DNA of 64,000 bases from Rufibacter psychrotolerans (GCF_016924645.1 NZ_JAFFJV010000004.1:186001-250000); one strand, 5' to 3'; numbered from the stretch's first letter, positions 8,548 to 17,892 are shown. The notes: generated from the sequence alone by a model not told the origin. Numbers and translations: made by a program.

Positions 8548-9396
8548 TTACTTCTTAGGCACAAACTTGCCGTGGTCTGGCACGGCGATGGTGTCAAACT
8601 CCTCCACCAGTTTTCGGAGTCCCTGGGCGAGGGCCTCCCCTTCCATGGCCTGGCCGTGGCCGGGCACAATGAGGTTGGGCCTGAGCGCCTCCAACTTCCG
8701 CACCGACTCCCAGGCGGCTTGCCAGTCGGTGGTGAGATAGCGGGGCGGGCCCTGCACCTCTGGGGTCTGCATCAGCACTTTGTAGAAGGAATCCTGCTTG
8801 ACGGTGATCACGGCATCGCCGGAGATAAGTGTACGGTCCGCCTCCCTGAACAGGGCCACGTGCCCCGGCGAGTGCCCGGGCGTGAACACCCAGCCCCAGC
8901 CCGGCATGCCCGGCACGGTTCCATCCGGCGGCAGCAGTTGCGGATTGGCCGCGCTGATGTCAATGGGCTCATGCGGATAGATGGAGGAGATCTTGGCCAG
9001 CATGCCCCCTTCCACGGTGGTGTCGGGCTCGGGGTAGGCTTGCTGGCCGGTAAGGAACGGGATTTCCAGCGGGTGCGCGTACACCGGTACGGACCAGGTG
9101 GCCAGAATGCCCGCCAGCCCGCCCACGTGGTCAAAGTGGCCGTGGGTTAAGATGATGGCGGCCGGTTGCGCCTGCGCCCCAAACACGCTCCTGGCTACGT
9201 CCATTACCTCCTGCGCGCATTTGGGCATGCCGGCATCTACCAGCACCCAGTGGCTAGCGTCGCCCACCAGGGCAAAATTCACGATCTGGTTGGTGTAATA
9301 GTACACGTCTGGCCGGACTTGCTTCAGGTTGCCGGTGGAGACAGACGTCATGGGGATGAACTTGTCATCTTCGCTTTGGTGCAGGTGGGTTGGCAT
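8548..9396 (-). CDS. MBL-fold metallo-hydrolase
   Basis: This metallo-beta-lactamase-fold protein of about 282 residues has the first metal motif HGHFDHVGG, later metal ligands in TPGHSPGH and SGDAV, and the C-terminal VPGHGQAMEG. It groups with glyoxalase II-like and general MBL hydrolases; the substrate is unknown. No signal peptide. The open frame starts 10 codons further upstream, but MPTHLHQSEDDKFIPM looks the better N-terminus; either start is possible. Bounded on both sides by family A palindromes. Confidence 0.85.
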   Translation of the reverse strand: MPTHLHQSEDDKFIPMTSVSTGNLKQVRPDVYYYTNQIVNFALVGDASHWVLVDAGMPKCAQEVMDVARSVFGAQAQPAAIILTHGHFDHVGGLAGILATWSVPVYAHPLEIPFLTGQQAYPEPDTTVEGGMLAKISSIYPHEPIDISAANPQLLPPDGTVPGMPGWGWVFTPGHSPGHVALFREADRTLISGDAVITVKQDSFYKVLMQTPEVQGPPRYLTTDWQAAWESVRKLEALRPNLIVPGHGQAMEGEALAQGLRKLVEEFDTIAVPDHGKFVPKK

Positions 9397-9482
9397 AGCG
9401 TTCCTGGTTGGTTCTATGCTTAGCACGAAATGTTTCCAGGAAAGTTACCGGGGCATCCTCAAAGGCATAGTAGAAGGCCCTC

Positions 9483-9522
9483 CTGTTTTGGGGCCGTTTT
9501 CTCTGAAAGGTGCCAAAAACAG
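9483..9522. repeat. Family A interspersed palindrome, copy 4
   Basis: CTGTTTTGGGGCCGTTTTC with the partner GGTGCCAAAAACAG; the loop is TCTGA. It lies 87 bp upstream of the chosen MBL hydrolase start, in the leader region. The rest of the 585-bp gap to the next gene shows only an inverted string near 9765-9795 (CTCCCCTCAAGGGGAG). Confidence 0.75.
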
Positions 9523-9775
9523 AAAATTATCGGCGGAGCCGTGCTCCGTAAAGGGTGAAGAAGCCCAAGGCAGCGGGTAATCAGGAAAAGGCCCAGGCCA
9601 GAACTGCCCTTTAGGATCAACTGGGTTTACTCAGCGCAAATTTTTCCTTGGGAGGGACAAAGCGAGGTGTTTCCCTGGGTGCAAGGCATTGCGGTGGTTT
9701 CTTTTGCTGAAGTTTATGCGGTGGTATGAGAAAGAGTGAAATACATAAGGGCCAGCTGGTGTAAACACCCCTCTG

Positions 9776-9794
9776 CGCTCCCCTCAAGGGGAGA
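9776..9794. repeat. Short palindrome CTCCCCTCAAGGGGAG
   Basis: An 8-bp-arm inverted repeat in the 9.4-10.0 kb gene-free stretch; preceded by ACCCCTCTGCG. It resembles dispersed Bacteroidota strings but occurs once in the window. Confidence 0.35.
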
Positions 9795-10011
9795 GTAGCT
9801 TTTGAAGGCCTGATCGTTGGATTCCGGCGCCCTAATGAGCCTTGTTCAAGATCAAAAGCCAAGATCGGTTGATTATTCCAGATCATGTAATAGGCATGTC
9901 ATCTTGGGGCGCAAGAATGTTTCTGCAATAAATGGTACAGGTAAAAAAAGGCGGCAAGCACATCGTCCTATCTCGAAAGGACAGCAGCATCGGAAATTAT
10001 CTCATGAAGGA

Positions 10012-10713
10012 TCAACCCAGGCCGGCTTCCTTGGCCAGAGCCACCATGTCGGCTACGTTGGCGGTGCCCAGGCGGGTCTGGATGTTGCGGCGGTGGGTGG
10101 TGACCGTATGGAAGCTCAGGTACAGCTTGCTGGCAATCTGTTTGGAGCTCATGCCCTGGCACACCATGGTCAGGATTTCCTGCTCCCGCTTGCTGAGGCT
10201 GTTGATGAGGAGTTTGTTCTTGAGTTTGAGGTTTTCCTGCAGGGCGGTAATGAGCTGTTTCTCGGTGTTCATGCGGGGGCTCATGTCCACGTCTACGCAG
10301 AGCAGTTCGGCCACCTCGCCGTCCTGGTTCTGGGAGAAAGCCTTGGCCCAGCCCATGAACCACTTGTACTCTTCCTGCGCTTTGTGCCGGGCCCGGAAAA
10401 TGCCACCGTACTCGGCCCCGGTAAACTCCTGGTAATGGGTGACGCTGTTGTCCTGCACGCAGTGGTCCTCAGGGTGCACAATGCGGCGCAGGTATTCCAG
10501 CCCGCCCATCTCCCTGATTTCCTCCAGGGAGTAGCCCAGGGTCTCCTCATTGGTTTTGTTGCACCAGACCACGCCCTCCTGCAGGTCTGAAATGTAAATG
10601 TTCGCAGGCACCTCTTGGATCACCCTCTCCAGAAATGCACATTTCTCCTTTAAGGCCTCTACCTGCTTTTTCAACTTTTCTACTTTCTCTTGTGGGGTAA
10701 AAGTAGTCTCCAT
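10012..10713 (-). CDS. PAS-domain LuxR-family transcriptional regulator
   Basis: This 233-residue protein has an N-terminal short coiled coil (EKVEKLKKQVEALKEK), one PAS-like domain (about 30-150, NIYISDLQEGVVWCNKTNEE and a PAC-like end) and a C-terminal LuxR helix-turn-helix (SKREQEILTMVCQGMSSKQI, then FHTVTTHRRNIQTRLG). It has no receiver domain, so it probably senses a ligand or redox state through PAS and binds DNA directly. I start at METTFTPQEK because AGGAAG lies a few bases before this ATG and the upstream frame is AT-rich non-coding leader. Single gene; target unknown. Confidence 0.8.
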   Translation of the reverse strand: METTFTPQEKVEKLKKQVEALKEKCAFLERVIQEVPANIYISDLQEGVVWCNKTNEETLGYSLEEIREMGGLEYLRRIVHPEDHCVQDNSVTHYQEFTGAEYGGIFRARHKAQEEYKWFMGWAKAFSQNQDGEVAELLCVDVDMSPRMNTEKQLITALQENLKLKNKLLINSLSKREQEILTMVCQGMSSKQIASKLYLSFHTVTTHRRNIQTRLGTANVADMVALAKEAGLG

Positions 10714-10970
10714 ACGTCTTCCTATAAGGGGGATTTGCCAGAGGCAGAAATATACCAAAAAAATAATAAATTTTACTAATAAACCCGCTGTGCTAACGTA
10801 AATTAAATAATGAATTGCACTAAATAAGTATAAACCCCATTTCACCCACCAGTAATAACCCCTTCATCATGGGTTGGCAGCAGCCGCTTCGTAGCTCATT
10901 TAGGCTAGATTTTGGTTGATGGCAGGGGCGCTAAACTGGCATCCTGTGCTTGCCGGGGGGGATTTGGACT

Positions 10971-11591
10971 CTAAACGGGCTGCTCCAGAACGGAGTCGGT
11001 TGGGGTGCTTAGGGCAAACGCTTCTACTTCCCGCACCTCGCCCGGAGCCATTTCCGCCAGGTAGATGTCGCCGATGCGTACCCTGATGAGCCGCAGGGTG
11101 GGAAACCCCACGGCCGCCGTCATTTTGCGGACCTGCCGGTTCTTGCCCTCGGTGAGGGTGATGGCCACCCAACTGGTGGGGCCGTGCCGGTCATCGCGCA
11201 CGCGCCGGGACCGCTCAGGAAAATCGGGCGCAGGCTCCAGGGCCCGCACTTTGCAGGGCAGCGTCTGGTACATCTGCTTTTCGTGGGCAATAGAAAGGCC
11301 GCCTTGCTGCAGCCGGGCCAGGGCCTCTGGGGTAATGAGGCCGTCTACCTGGGCGTAGTACTCCTTTTCCACTTTCCGGCCGCGTACGAACTCGCTCATT
11401 TTGCCGTCGGTGGTGAGCAGCAGGAGCCCTTCGCTGTCCTGGTCTAGCCGGCCAATGGCCATGGTGCCTTCCGGGAACGGATACAATTCGCCCAACAGCT
11501 TCTTCTTCCGGGCGTCGGTGATGAACTGGCTGAGATAGCCGTAGGGCTTGTGCAGGATAAAGTGGCGGTGCTGCTTCTGGGGCTGGGTCAA
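10971..11591 (-). CDS. Ribosomal RNA pseudouridine synthase, RluE-like (RsuA family)
   Basis: The protein opens the fold with FILHKPYGYLSQF, has the catalytic aspartate in GRLDQDSEGLLLLT, and ends with WVAITLTEGKNRQVRKMTAA and VGFPTLRLIRVRIGD. The lack of an S4 domain and the motif wording point to RluE (23S rRNA position 2457 in E. coli). The frame runs to 11702, but that extension is encoded by a family A palindrome (11602-11640), so I place the start at a TTG at 11591. The start is the least certain part; the function is secure at family level. Confidence 0.8.
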   Translation of the reverse strand: MTQPQKQHRHFILHKPYGYLSQFITDARKKKLLGELYPFPEGTMAIGRLDQDSEGLLLLTTDGKMSEFVRGRKVEKEYYAQVDGLITPEALARLQQGGLSIAHEKQMYQTLPCKVRALEPAPDFPERSRRVRDDRHGPTSWVAITLTEGKNRQVRKMTAAVGFPTLRLIRVRIGDIYLAEMAPGEVREVEAFALSTPTDSVLEQPV

Positions 11592-11601
11592 AGGACTGGA
11601 G

Positions 11602-11640
11602 TATTTTTGGGCAAATTTCCGGAAAATAGCCCTAAAATGG
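11602..11640. repeat. Family A palindrome, copy 5
   Basis: TATTTTTGGGCAAATTTCC with GGAAAATAGCCCTAAAATGG. It sits about 10 bp upstream of the proposed RluE-like start, and translation through it gives a false N-terminal extension. Confidence 0.7.
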
Positions 11641-11750
11641 AAATCTATCCCCGAAAGGCTCTGCCCCAAGCCCGCCCGCCGTTTACGCCCTTGTGCGCTC
11701 ACTCCGTAAAGGCGCCCTCTTTCCCAATGCGCCTTGGGCAGGGCTGGCGC

Positions 11751-12302
11751 CTACCCGACCCCCAGGCTGAACTCTTCCATGACGGTGTAGCGGGGGTGCG
11801 GCGAGGCCAGTTCCGACTGCCAGAGCGCAAACGAATGGACCGGGTACAGGATGGTCTCCGTAGGGGCGATCTGGGGCAAATGCTGTGGCGGCCGCCCGGC
11901 CTTTTGGAAGCGGCACAGCGTAACGTGCGGGATAAACTTCTCCTGTTTGGGCGGAGCCTCTGACAGGGCCTGGGTGAGTTCCTGGCTTAGGCGCGAAAAT
12001 GCCTCGTTTTGGCTAAAACGGGCCCAAATCAGGCGGGGCGCCCTGGGTTTGGGGCCGGGCTCCAGCTGCTCCAGGGTGAGCGTGAAAGGCTGGTGCCGCG
12101 GGGCTACCTGCGCCAGCGTCTGCCGGATGCTGGGTACCTCGGCCGCCGGCACGTTGCCCAGGAAAAAAAGCGTCAGGTGCAGGTTCTGCCCCGGCACCGG
12201 CCTGATCTGCGGATGGGCGTAGGCCTGACGAGCCTGCCCCAGGTAAGCTTTGAGGTCGGGTGGCAAGGCGGCGGCCACAAATAAACGAATGGTGTCTGTC
12301 AT
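11751..12302 (-). CDS. thpR: RNA 2',3'-cyclic phosphodiesterase ThpR
   Basis: This 183-residue enzyme of the 2H superfamily hydrolyses RNA 2',3'-cyclic phosphates. It has RLFVAAALPPDLK at the start, the first motif HLTLFFLG near residues 42-49 and the second HVTLCRF near 143-149, exactly the ThpR layout. Cytosolic. It lies upstream of the RluE-like gene on the same strand (160-bp gap), suggesting a loose RNA-processing neighbourhood rather than an operon. The ATG at 12302 fits the family N-terminus. Confidence 0.9.
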   Translation of the reverse strand: MTDTIRLFVAAALPPDLKAYLGQARQAYAHPQIRPVPGQNLHLTLFFLGNVPAAEVPSIRQTLAQVAPRHQPFTLTLEQLEPGPKPRAPRLIWARFSQNEAFSRLSQELTQALSEAPPKQEKFIPHVTLCRFQKAGRPPQHLPQIAPTETILYPVHSFALWQSELASPHPRYTVMEEFSLGVG

Positions 12303-12432
12303 TGCTCTGTCTGCCTAAGTGTTCTCTCTTTTCTTTCAATGCCCTTGGGGCGATCTGCGGTACTCTGGCGGTTGCGCGTGGGCTGGTACCGGGGATAGGT
12401 CCGGTTCAAAGCCCGCTTCTTGCGCATTCCCC

Positions 12433-13134
12433 TTAGAAATCCTGCCCCAGCGAGATTTGCCCAATGTGTTTCAGGTCGTTCAGGTCTTTGTAGAGGTGTT
12501 TCAGGTCCACAGCCTCGGGCACAAACACGTAGAGCATGATCTTGGAGTGCTGCTTGTTGTTGGACTGCACCACGTTGATGTTCTTGGTGGTGATCTCATG
12601 TTTTTCCAGCACCGAAAAGATCTTGCTGGTTTCAATTTTGGGCGACTGAAAGCTGATCTTCAGGGTTTTAAGCGCCCCTCCCCTGAACACCCGTTTCCCC
12701 ACTTTGTCCAGGATGGCCAGCACAAACAGCAGGAGCAGCGTCACGATCACCGCCGCCTGGTACAAGCCCACGCCCACCGCCAGGCCCACCGCGGCTACCG
12801 ACCAGATGGTAGCGGCCGTGGTAAGGCCGTGTGTGCTCCCGCCCAACCGGAAAATGGCCCCCGCCCCCAGGAATCCAATACCCGACACCACCTGGGCGGC
12901 TATCCGGCCGGGGTCTACGTTGGTGTAGTGCGCGTAGGTCTGCGGAATGTAGATGGAAATGAGCATGAGCAGGCAGGAACCCACCGAAATGACCATGTGC
13001 GTGCGCAAGCCCGCGTGCTGGCGCCTACTTTCCCGCTCCCAGCCCAGCAAGCCCCCTAACACAGTACTTAACAGCAGCCGTACGCCCACCGTGGTGAGGT
13101 TTATTTCCGTTGATTCCAGTAGCAAAAATTCCAT
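12433..13134 (-). CDS. MgtC/SapB family membrane protein
   Basis: This 233-residue protein has the MgtC core: hydrophobic helices with LLLSTVLGGLLGWERESR and AGLRTHMVISVGSCL, then VVSGIGFLGAGAIFR and GLTTAATIWSVAAVGLAVG. A soluble C-terminal domain of about 90 residues (ISFQSPKIETSKIFSVLEKH, KINVVQ-type strands) resembles the ACT-like tail of larger MgtC proteins. MgtC members affect growth at low magnesium and F-ATPase regulation; a direct transport role is doubtful. Inner membrane. ATG at 13134. A CorA magnesium transporter also occurs in this window (48.6 kb) but is not linked. Confidence 0.88.
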   Translation of the reverse strand: MEFLLLESTEINLTTVGVRLLLSTVLGGLLGWERESRRQHAGLRTHMVISVGSCLLMLISIYIPQTYAHYTNVDPGRIAAQVVSGIGFLGAGAIFRLGGSTHGLTTAATIWSVAAVGLAVGVGLYQAAVIVTLLLLFVLAILDKVGKRVFRGGALKTLKISFQSPKIETSKIFSVLEKHEITTKNINVVQSNNKQHSKIMLYVFVPEAVDLKHLYKDLNDLKHIGQISLGQDF

Positions 13135-13397
13135 AGCAATCCGTTAACGCCCGTAGCTCACCTCCCTCTACTCCCAGTCCGGCGTAAAAGTTGGCGCCGC
13201 GGGCGGGTACCGGTTCCGGCAGGGTCCTGCATCTGGCAGGATAGGCCTAAGGGTGTACCATCTGCAGGCCGCAGTTGCCTCTACTCTGGCAGAACAGAAC
13301 CTGGCTGGTGCTGCTCCCTCAACTCGCTGCCCTCCTGGCCGTACAAAAAAGGAATCTGCTCCGGGTGGAGCAATTACCAACCCGTAAACCCAAGACC

Positions 13398-13625
13398 ATG
13401 GAAGAAAAAAATAAACCAGCGCAGGACCCCACCCCTGCCAAGGGCAAGAAAAGCACCGCCGATCCGCACGCCACCTACAACCAGGATTCTGAGGAGCTGA
13501 GAAACAGCCCCACCGGCTCTATGTATGACGCCGGCTCGTCTGGCAACACCGGGCACGAGGGCTTTCTTTCCCGCCAGGACGAGGATGATTTCAAAAGCAG
13601 GACCAATGAGCCTGAGAACCGGTAG
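13398..13625 (+). CDS. Small hydrophilic protein of unknown function
   Basis: A 75-residue highly charged, low-complexity protein (KNKPAQDPTPAKGKKSTADP near the start, many Asp, Glu, Ser and Asn after that). There is no signal peptide or membrane segment; it is probably disordered. The start at ATG 13398 is chosen because the 41 upstream codons show no protein-like composition. No recognised family; it could be a stress-related disordered protein, which I cannot show. Confidence 0.6.
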   Translation: MEEKNKPAQDPTPAKGKKSTADPHATYNQDSEELRNSPTGSMYDAGSSGNTGHEGFLSRQDEDDFKSRTNEPENR

Positions 13626-13846
13626 AGCCCTTTTGCCAGGGGCTTAAAGAGTTTAAGGGCCTGGGTAGCCAACAGAGCAATCTCTCCCTTTGCCACCCAG
13701 GCACTTTATCTTAGGCCAGTACCGCTTTCTTCCGGGAACCCAGACCGGGTATCCCGTTTCAACCTAAAAAAGTTACCTTTCCGCGCCGGGTAATTTGCCT
13801 CCCGCGCACCCAGCAGAAACCTTTCAATCCCTTAAAGAAGACCCGT

Positions 13847-14707
13847 ATGAAAATAGCCGTAACCGGAGCAACAGGACAGCTCGGCCGCCTGGTGGTAGGC
13901 AAACTGAAACAGAAAGTAGCCCAGGATAACCTTGTGGCCCTGGTGCGTTCCCCCCAAAAGGCCGCCGACCTGGGCGTGGAAGCCCGCGAGGCCGACTACA
14001 CCCAACCTGACACCCTGGCCCGCGCCTTACAAGGCGTAGATACGCTGCTGCTCATTTCCTCCAGCGAGGTGGGCCAGCGCGCGGCCCAGCACGCCAACGT
14101 CATTGAGGCAGCCAGGACCGCCGGGGTAAAATGGATCGTGTACACCAGCATCCTGCACGCCGACACCTCCGAAATTAGCCTGGCAGACGAGCACCGGGCC
14201 ACCGAAGCCGCCCTGCAGGCTTCCGGCATCCCGTACACGCTCCTGCGCAATGGCTGGTACACCGAGAACTACACCGGCTCTATCGGCGGCGCCCTGGCCG
14301 GCGGAGCCTTTATTGGCAGCGCCGGTGATGGAAAAATCTCCGCTGCCACCCGCGATGATTTCGCGGAGGCCGCCGTGGCCGTGCTGACCAGCGACGGGCA
14401 CCAGGGCAAGACCTATGAGCTGGCCGGGGACGAGGCCTTCACCCTGACCGAACTGGCCGCCGAAATCTCCCGCCAGTCGGGCAAGGACGTGCCGTACAAG
14501 AACTTACCGCCGGCAGAGTACGCCGCTGCCCTCGCCAGTTTCGGGGTGCCCGAAGGGTTTGCCCACGGCATTGCCAGCTGGGACGTGGCCGCCTCGCACG
14601 GCGCCCTGTTTGACGACAGCCGCCAGCTGTCGCAGCTCATTGGCAGGCCCACCACGCCCCTTTCTGAAGCCGTCGCCCAGGCCCTGAAGGGAGTTCAACA
14701 AGGCTAG
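13847..14707 (+). CDS. NAD(P)H-binding SDR, quinone oxidoreductase 2-like (YtfG/QorB)
   Basis: This 286-residue atypical short-chain dehydrogenase of the NmrA/QorB group has MKIAVTGATGQLGRLVVGKL with the GxxGxxG dinucleotide motif, a KWIVYTSIL strand, and the region DEHRATEAALQASGIPYTLL followed by RNGWYTENY, which is diagnostic for YtfG. It lacks the YxxxK catalytic pair, as this group does. Expected: NADPH-dependent quinone reduction in the cytosol. Single gene with a terminator shared with the convergent DUF2911 gene. Confidence 0.85.
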   Translation: MKIAVTGATGQLGRLVVGKLKQKVAQDNLVALVRSPQKAADLGVEAREADYTQPDTLARALQGVDTLLLISSSEVGQRAAQHANVIEAARTAGVKWIVYTSILHADTSEISLADEHRATEAALQASGIPYTLLRNGWYTENYTGSIGGALAGGAFIGSAGDGKISAATRDDFAEAAVAVLTSDGHQGKTYELAGDEAFTLTELAAEISRQSGKDVPYKNLPPAEYAAALASFGVPEGFAHGIASWDVAASHGALFDDSRQLSQLIGRPTTPLSEAVAQALKGVQQG

Positions 14708-14916
14708 GTTGGCTGGTAGTCAGCACGGCCTGTATTTGAGCCGTTTAGTTCTTCAACTATGGATGGTCCATGTTTTCAACCTGGACCTAAAATGAACGGA
14801 AGTTTGTACCTTCAGTGAGGCAATAGCCTCAAATTGGGTAAGACGGGCAATGGGCTTCTCCGCCGTTTAAGGCTTTTGCGTAGAACGAAACGGCCCTGCG
14901 TTGCCTGTATAGATAT

Positions 14917-14964
14917 AAAAGAGAAGCCTGCCCCGTTTGCTTGGGGCAGGCTTCTCTTTTTTTT
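14917..14964. terminator. Bidirectional terminator
   Basis: A 15-bp perfect stem (AGAGAAGCCTGCCCC) with an 8-base loop, flanked by AAAA on the left and a run of eight T on the right. It lies 15 bp from the DUF2911 stop and downstream of the QorB-like gene. Confidence 0.88.
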
Positions 14965-14979
14965 CAGCAGGTGGTTTAC

Positions 14980-15516
14980 TTATTTGATGGCCACCGGCAC
15001 CTCCAGGTTCTCCCACAGCAGCGAGAACCCTTTGGGGGTGATTTCGTACTTCAGGCTCTCCGTCATCTGCGCCGATTTTCTGGGCTTCACGTTCATGGTC
15101 AGCACGTTATTGGCCGGGTCAAAGTTAGCGCCCTGGCGGTTGGTGCCCCACTGGCCGGTCTGGGAGTTGAAAATCACCTGCCACTGTTGCTCACCGGGCA
15201 CCATAAACACGCTGTACTTGCCGGCTTTCAGGGTTTTGCCTTCCACTTTAATGTCTTTGTCGGTGGTGAAGGTAGTGGCTTCGTTGGCTCCTGCCCTCCA
15301 GGCTTTGCCATACGGCACCAGTTCGCCCCAGATGGTACGGCCCTTTACCGAGGGGCTGCTGTACGCAATGGTAATGGTGGCGGCGCCCACTTTGCCGGTG
15401 GCAGTGGCCGCCGGGCTGGCCTTAGGTTTCGCCCCCTGGGCAAACACCTGGGCCGTCATGGTGAGCAGGAACAGGAGCGTAAGCAGTAAGGGATTTTTCT
15501 TTGGTGTGTTCATCAT
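14980..15516 (-). CDS. DUF2911 domain protein, exported
   Basis: This 178-residue protein has a clear signal peptide (LLLTLLFLLTMTAQVFAQ) with cleavage after AQ, then one DUF2911 domain: ITIAYSSPSVKGRTIWGELV, PYGKAWRAGANEAT, GKYSVFMVPGEQQWQVIFN and SLKYEITPKGFSLLWENL. The family is common in Bacteroidota; its function is unknown. Periplasmic or cell-surface location is inferred. The first two codons are both ATG; starting at the second changes nothing important. Confidence 0.9.
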   Translation of the reverse strand: MMNTPKKNPLLLTLLFLLTMTAQVFAQGAKPKASPAATATGKVGAATITIAYSSPSVKGRTIWGELVPYGKAWRAGANEATTFTTDKDIKVEGKTLKAGKYSVFMVPGEQQWQVIFNSQTGQWGTNRQGANFDPANNVLTMNVKPRKSAQMTESLKYEITPKGFSLLWENLEVPVAIK

Positions 15517-15784
15517 TTTATACAGGTTAGGTTATGGGGTTAAATGTAAAGCATATTCTGGTGCTACCGGTAGTTTTCTGCCCAGCCACCGTTTTTTGTT
15601 TCCGCCTTTGCCAGTACCCAGCTAGTAAAGGGTCACAGCGCGCGCCGGGGCTGCCGGTCATTTCAACGCTTTAATATAAGCAATCGTGCGTAAAGCAACA
15701 GCAGACAGAAGGTACAACCTGTTATTTGCTCCATCACCCGTTGGTCTTTTCTAACCAGTTCAAAGCCAGGACGCTGCACTCTTT

Positions 15785-15820
15785 GTTTTAGGCCTGATTT
15801 TGCTAAAACTGACCTTAAAC
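15785..15820. repeat. Family A palindrome, degenerate copy
   Basis: GTTTTAGGCCTGATTTTG with CTAAAACTGACCTTAAAC. It lies midway in the 541-bp gap between the DUF2911 gene and the histidine kinase. The remaining gap (15890-16050) is strongly AT-rich and probably carries the kinase promoter. Confidence 0.65.
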
Positions 15821-16042
15821 TGCTTTTGGCAAAGCCTTGCCCGAGGCGCTTACAAAACCGGCAGACAGTATGGTCACAGCGCCTGAGCTTTAAAAGTCAA
15901 ATTTTAACGTAGATTAAGCTAATCAGGCCAGTTTCTATCATTTTTATATTTAATTATACCTAAAAAAGTTTCAATACACTATTCTTGTATATAAACTTTC
16001 TTTTATATTTAAGGCTCCAAAGCAGCATTAATCCAAATAAAA

Positions 16043-16060
16043 CCAAGGAGGTGTCCATTG
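16043..16060 (+). promoter_or_regulatory. Strong Shine-Dalgarno fixing a TTG start
   Basis: AAGGAGGT (from 16045) is a full anti-SD match 5-6 bases before TTG 16058-16060. Such a site is unusual in this phylum and decides the otherwise ambiguous start of the kinase. Confidence 0.75.
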
Positions 16061-17674
16061 AAAGAGTCCCAAATCCAATACAGGGTAAGCCAGGAAGTGA
16101 AGTGGGAGAAACTACTGGCGCTCTCCCTGGAGCTGTTCTGCACCGTTGATACCGACGGCATCTGCCACTACACCAGCCCAGCCAGCCTGGACCTGCTGGG
16201 CTACGAAGCCTGGGAACTGACCAACCATGCCCTCTCCGACCTGCTCCCGCCCGCCGAGGTCCCCCGGATGGAGCACGCGTTTCAGATGGTGAGGTTTGGG
16301 GTGAGCCGGGGCTTCAGGACTACCCTGACCCACAAAGATGGCTTTGAGGTGGTGGTTTCCTGGGCCGTCACCTGGTCTGAGGAAGACGGCTTGTACTACT
16401 GCGTGGGCCGGAACGTGTGCGGCCCGGACAGCAAGTGGCAAACCAAACCAGAGGACACCCAGGAATCCAGGCAAACCGACCGGCCCTTCGCCGCGACCCA
16501 TTGGCTGGGGCACTCCCTGGAACAACCAGCGGCGACAGGCACGGAATGGGAGAAGGTAGAGCTTTCCCTATCGCCCCAAACGGTAGAAGCCCCCGCTCCC
16601 TTTGACAACATTTCCTGGCTGGCCAACAAAGCAAGCAACAGCGTGCTGGTCACCGACCGCCAGGGGCAAGTAGAATGGGCCAACCAGGGGTTTCTGCGCC
16701 TGTTTGGCTATGGCGCGGAAGAGGTGCTTGGCCGGCACTCCCAAACCCTGGTTCCCTGCCTGGAGGCTGCGCCGGAGGCCCTGGCCGAGGTGGAGGAGAA
16801 ACTGCTGCGGGGCGAGCCCGTGGCGTATGAGCTCCAGAGCCGGAAAAAAGGCGGCGAGGCCATCTGGGTGTCGGTGGAGGTTTTCCCTATCCTGGTTCAG
16901 AACGGGGTGGTCACTCGCTACGCGGAAATGCATACCGACCTCACGGCCCAGAAGCGCACTGAACAGGAGCTGTCGCAGCTCACCAAAGACCTCTTCAAAA
17001 AGAACCGCGACCTGCAGCAGTTCACTTACATGGTGTCGCACAACCTGCGCACCCCGGTGGCCAACGCCATGGGGCTCGCCAGCCTGCTCACCACCATCGA
17101 CAAAAACTCAGAGGCGTTTGCCCGGTCCTTGTCTTACCTGAGGCTGAGTTTGTACCGCATGGACACCGTGCTGCGCGACATGAACACCATCCTGAGCATC
17201 AGGGACCGGCGCGGCGCGGTGGTCCTGGAGCGGGTAGACCCGGAGGCCGTGGTGCTGCAGGCCATGTCGGCCCTGGAGGAACAGCTCCGGGAGGCCGGCG
17301 CCACCATCAACGTAGACCTGCCCGACGGGCTTACCCTCCACACCAACCAGGCCGCACTTTACAGCATCCTGTTCAACCTCCTGGCCAACTCCGTGAAATA
17401 CCGGGCCCAGGACCGGAGGCTGGAGGTAAACCTGACCTTCTACCGCGACCCCGCCGCCGGCACCGTGATCACCTTCGCCGACAACGGCTCAGGGTTTGAC
17501 ATGGAGAAGAACAAAGACAACGTGTTCAAGCTGTACAAGCGGTTCCATACCCAAACCGACGGGCGGGGCATGGGCCTGTTCCTCATCAAAACCCACCTTG
17601 ACTCGCTGGGCGGCCACGTGGAGGTGAGCAGCCAACCGGGCCAGGGCACCACGTTCCTGCTCACACTGCCCTAA
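16058..17674 (+). CDS. Two-PAS sensor histidine kinase
   Basis: This 538-residue cytosolic kinase has PAS 1 at about residues 18-118, PAS 2 with PAC at about 183-300, a short coiled coil, a HisKA dimerisation helix with phospho-acceptor His328 (MVSHNLRTPVANAMG), and a HATPase domain with the N box NLLANSVKYR, G1 DNGSGFD and G2 GRGMGLFLIK. It has no transmembrane segment, receiver or linked response regulator, so its partner is an orphan. It starts with TTG, supported by the SD at 16045. Similar HKs in this phylum monitor redox or light; here the ligand is unknown. Confidence 0.88.
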   Translation: MKESQIQYRVSQEVKWEKLLALSLELFCTVDTDGICHYTSPASLDLLGYEAWELTNHALSDLLPPAEVPRMEHAFQMVRFGVSRGFRTTLTHKDGFEVVVSWAVTWSEEDGLYYCVGRNVCGPDSKWQTKPEDTQESRQTDRPFAATHWLGHSLEQPAATGTEWEKVELSLSPQTVEAPAPFDNISWLANKASNSVLVTDRQGQVEWANQGFLRLFGYGAEEVLGRHSQTLVPCLEAAPEALAEVEEKLLRGEPVAYELQSRKKGGEAIWVSVEVFPILVQNGVVTRYAEMHTDLTAQKRTEQELSQLTKDLFKKNRDLQQFTYMVSHNLRTPVANAMGLASLLTTIDKNSEAFARSLSYLRLSLYRMDTVLRDMNTILSIRDRRGAVVLERVDPEAVVLQAMSALEEQLREAGATINVDLPDGLTLHTNQAALYSILFNLLANSVKYRAQDRRLEVNLTFYRDPAAGTVITFADNGSGFDMEKNKDNVFKLYKRFHTQTDGRGMGLFLIKTHLDSLGGHVEVSSQPGQGTTFLLTLP

Positions 17675-17727
17675 TACCAGACCAGCTGGGTGCACAAGCA
17701 AAGAAAGCTACCTGCAGTTGGGCAAGC

Positions 17728-17766
17728 GGTTTTAGGGCCGATTTTATCAAATCAGGACAGAAACGG
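17728..17766. repeat. Family A palindrome, copy 7
   Basis: CGGTTTTAGGGCCGATTTT with AAATCAGGACAGAAACGG, followed by a second right-arm-like string GGGGCCTCAAAAT. It lies 54 bp after the kinase stop. Confidence 0.7.
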
Positions 17767-17892
17767 GGCCTCAAAATAGCACTCAGGCCTGGTCCGGTGC
17801 TGCCCTGTTTTGCCAGAAAAAGGATATATTGCCCGGCGGCAGGCACCGGTTGCTGCCTGCCCGGCCTTCACCCACTTCACTACCGCACACCC

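Noticed and set aside
14834..15625. 263-residue plus-strand frame over the DUF2911 gene
   Set aside because: It is antisense and runs through a terminator; the DUF2911 motifs are on the other strand.
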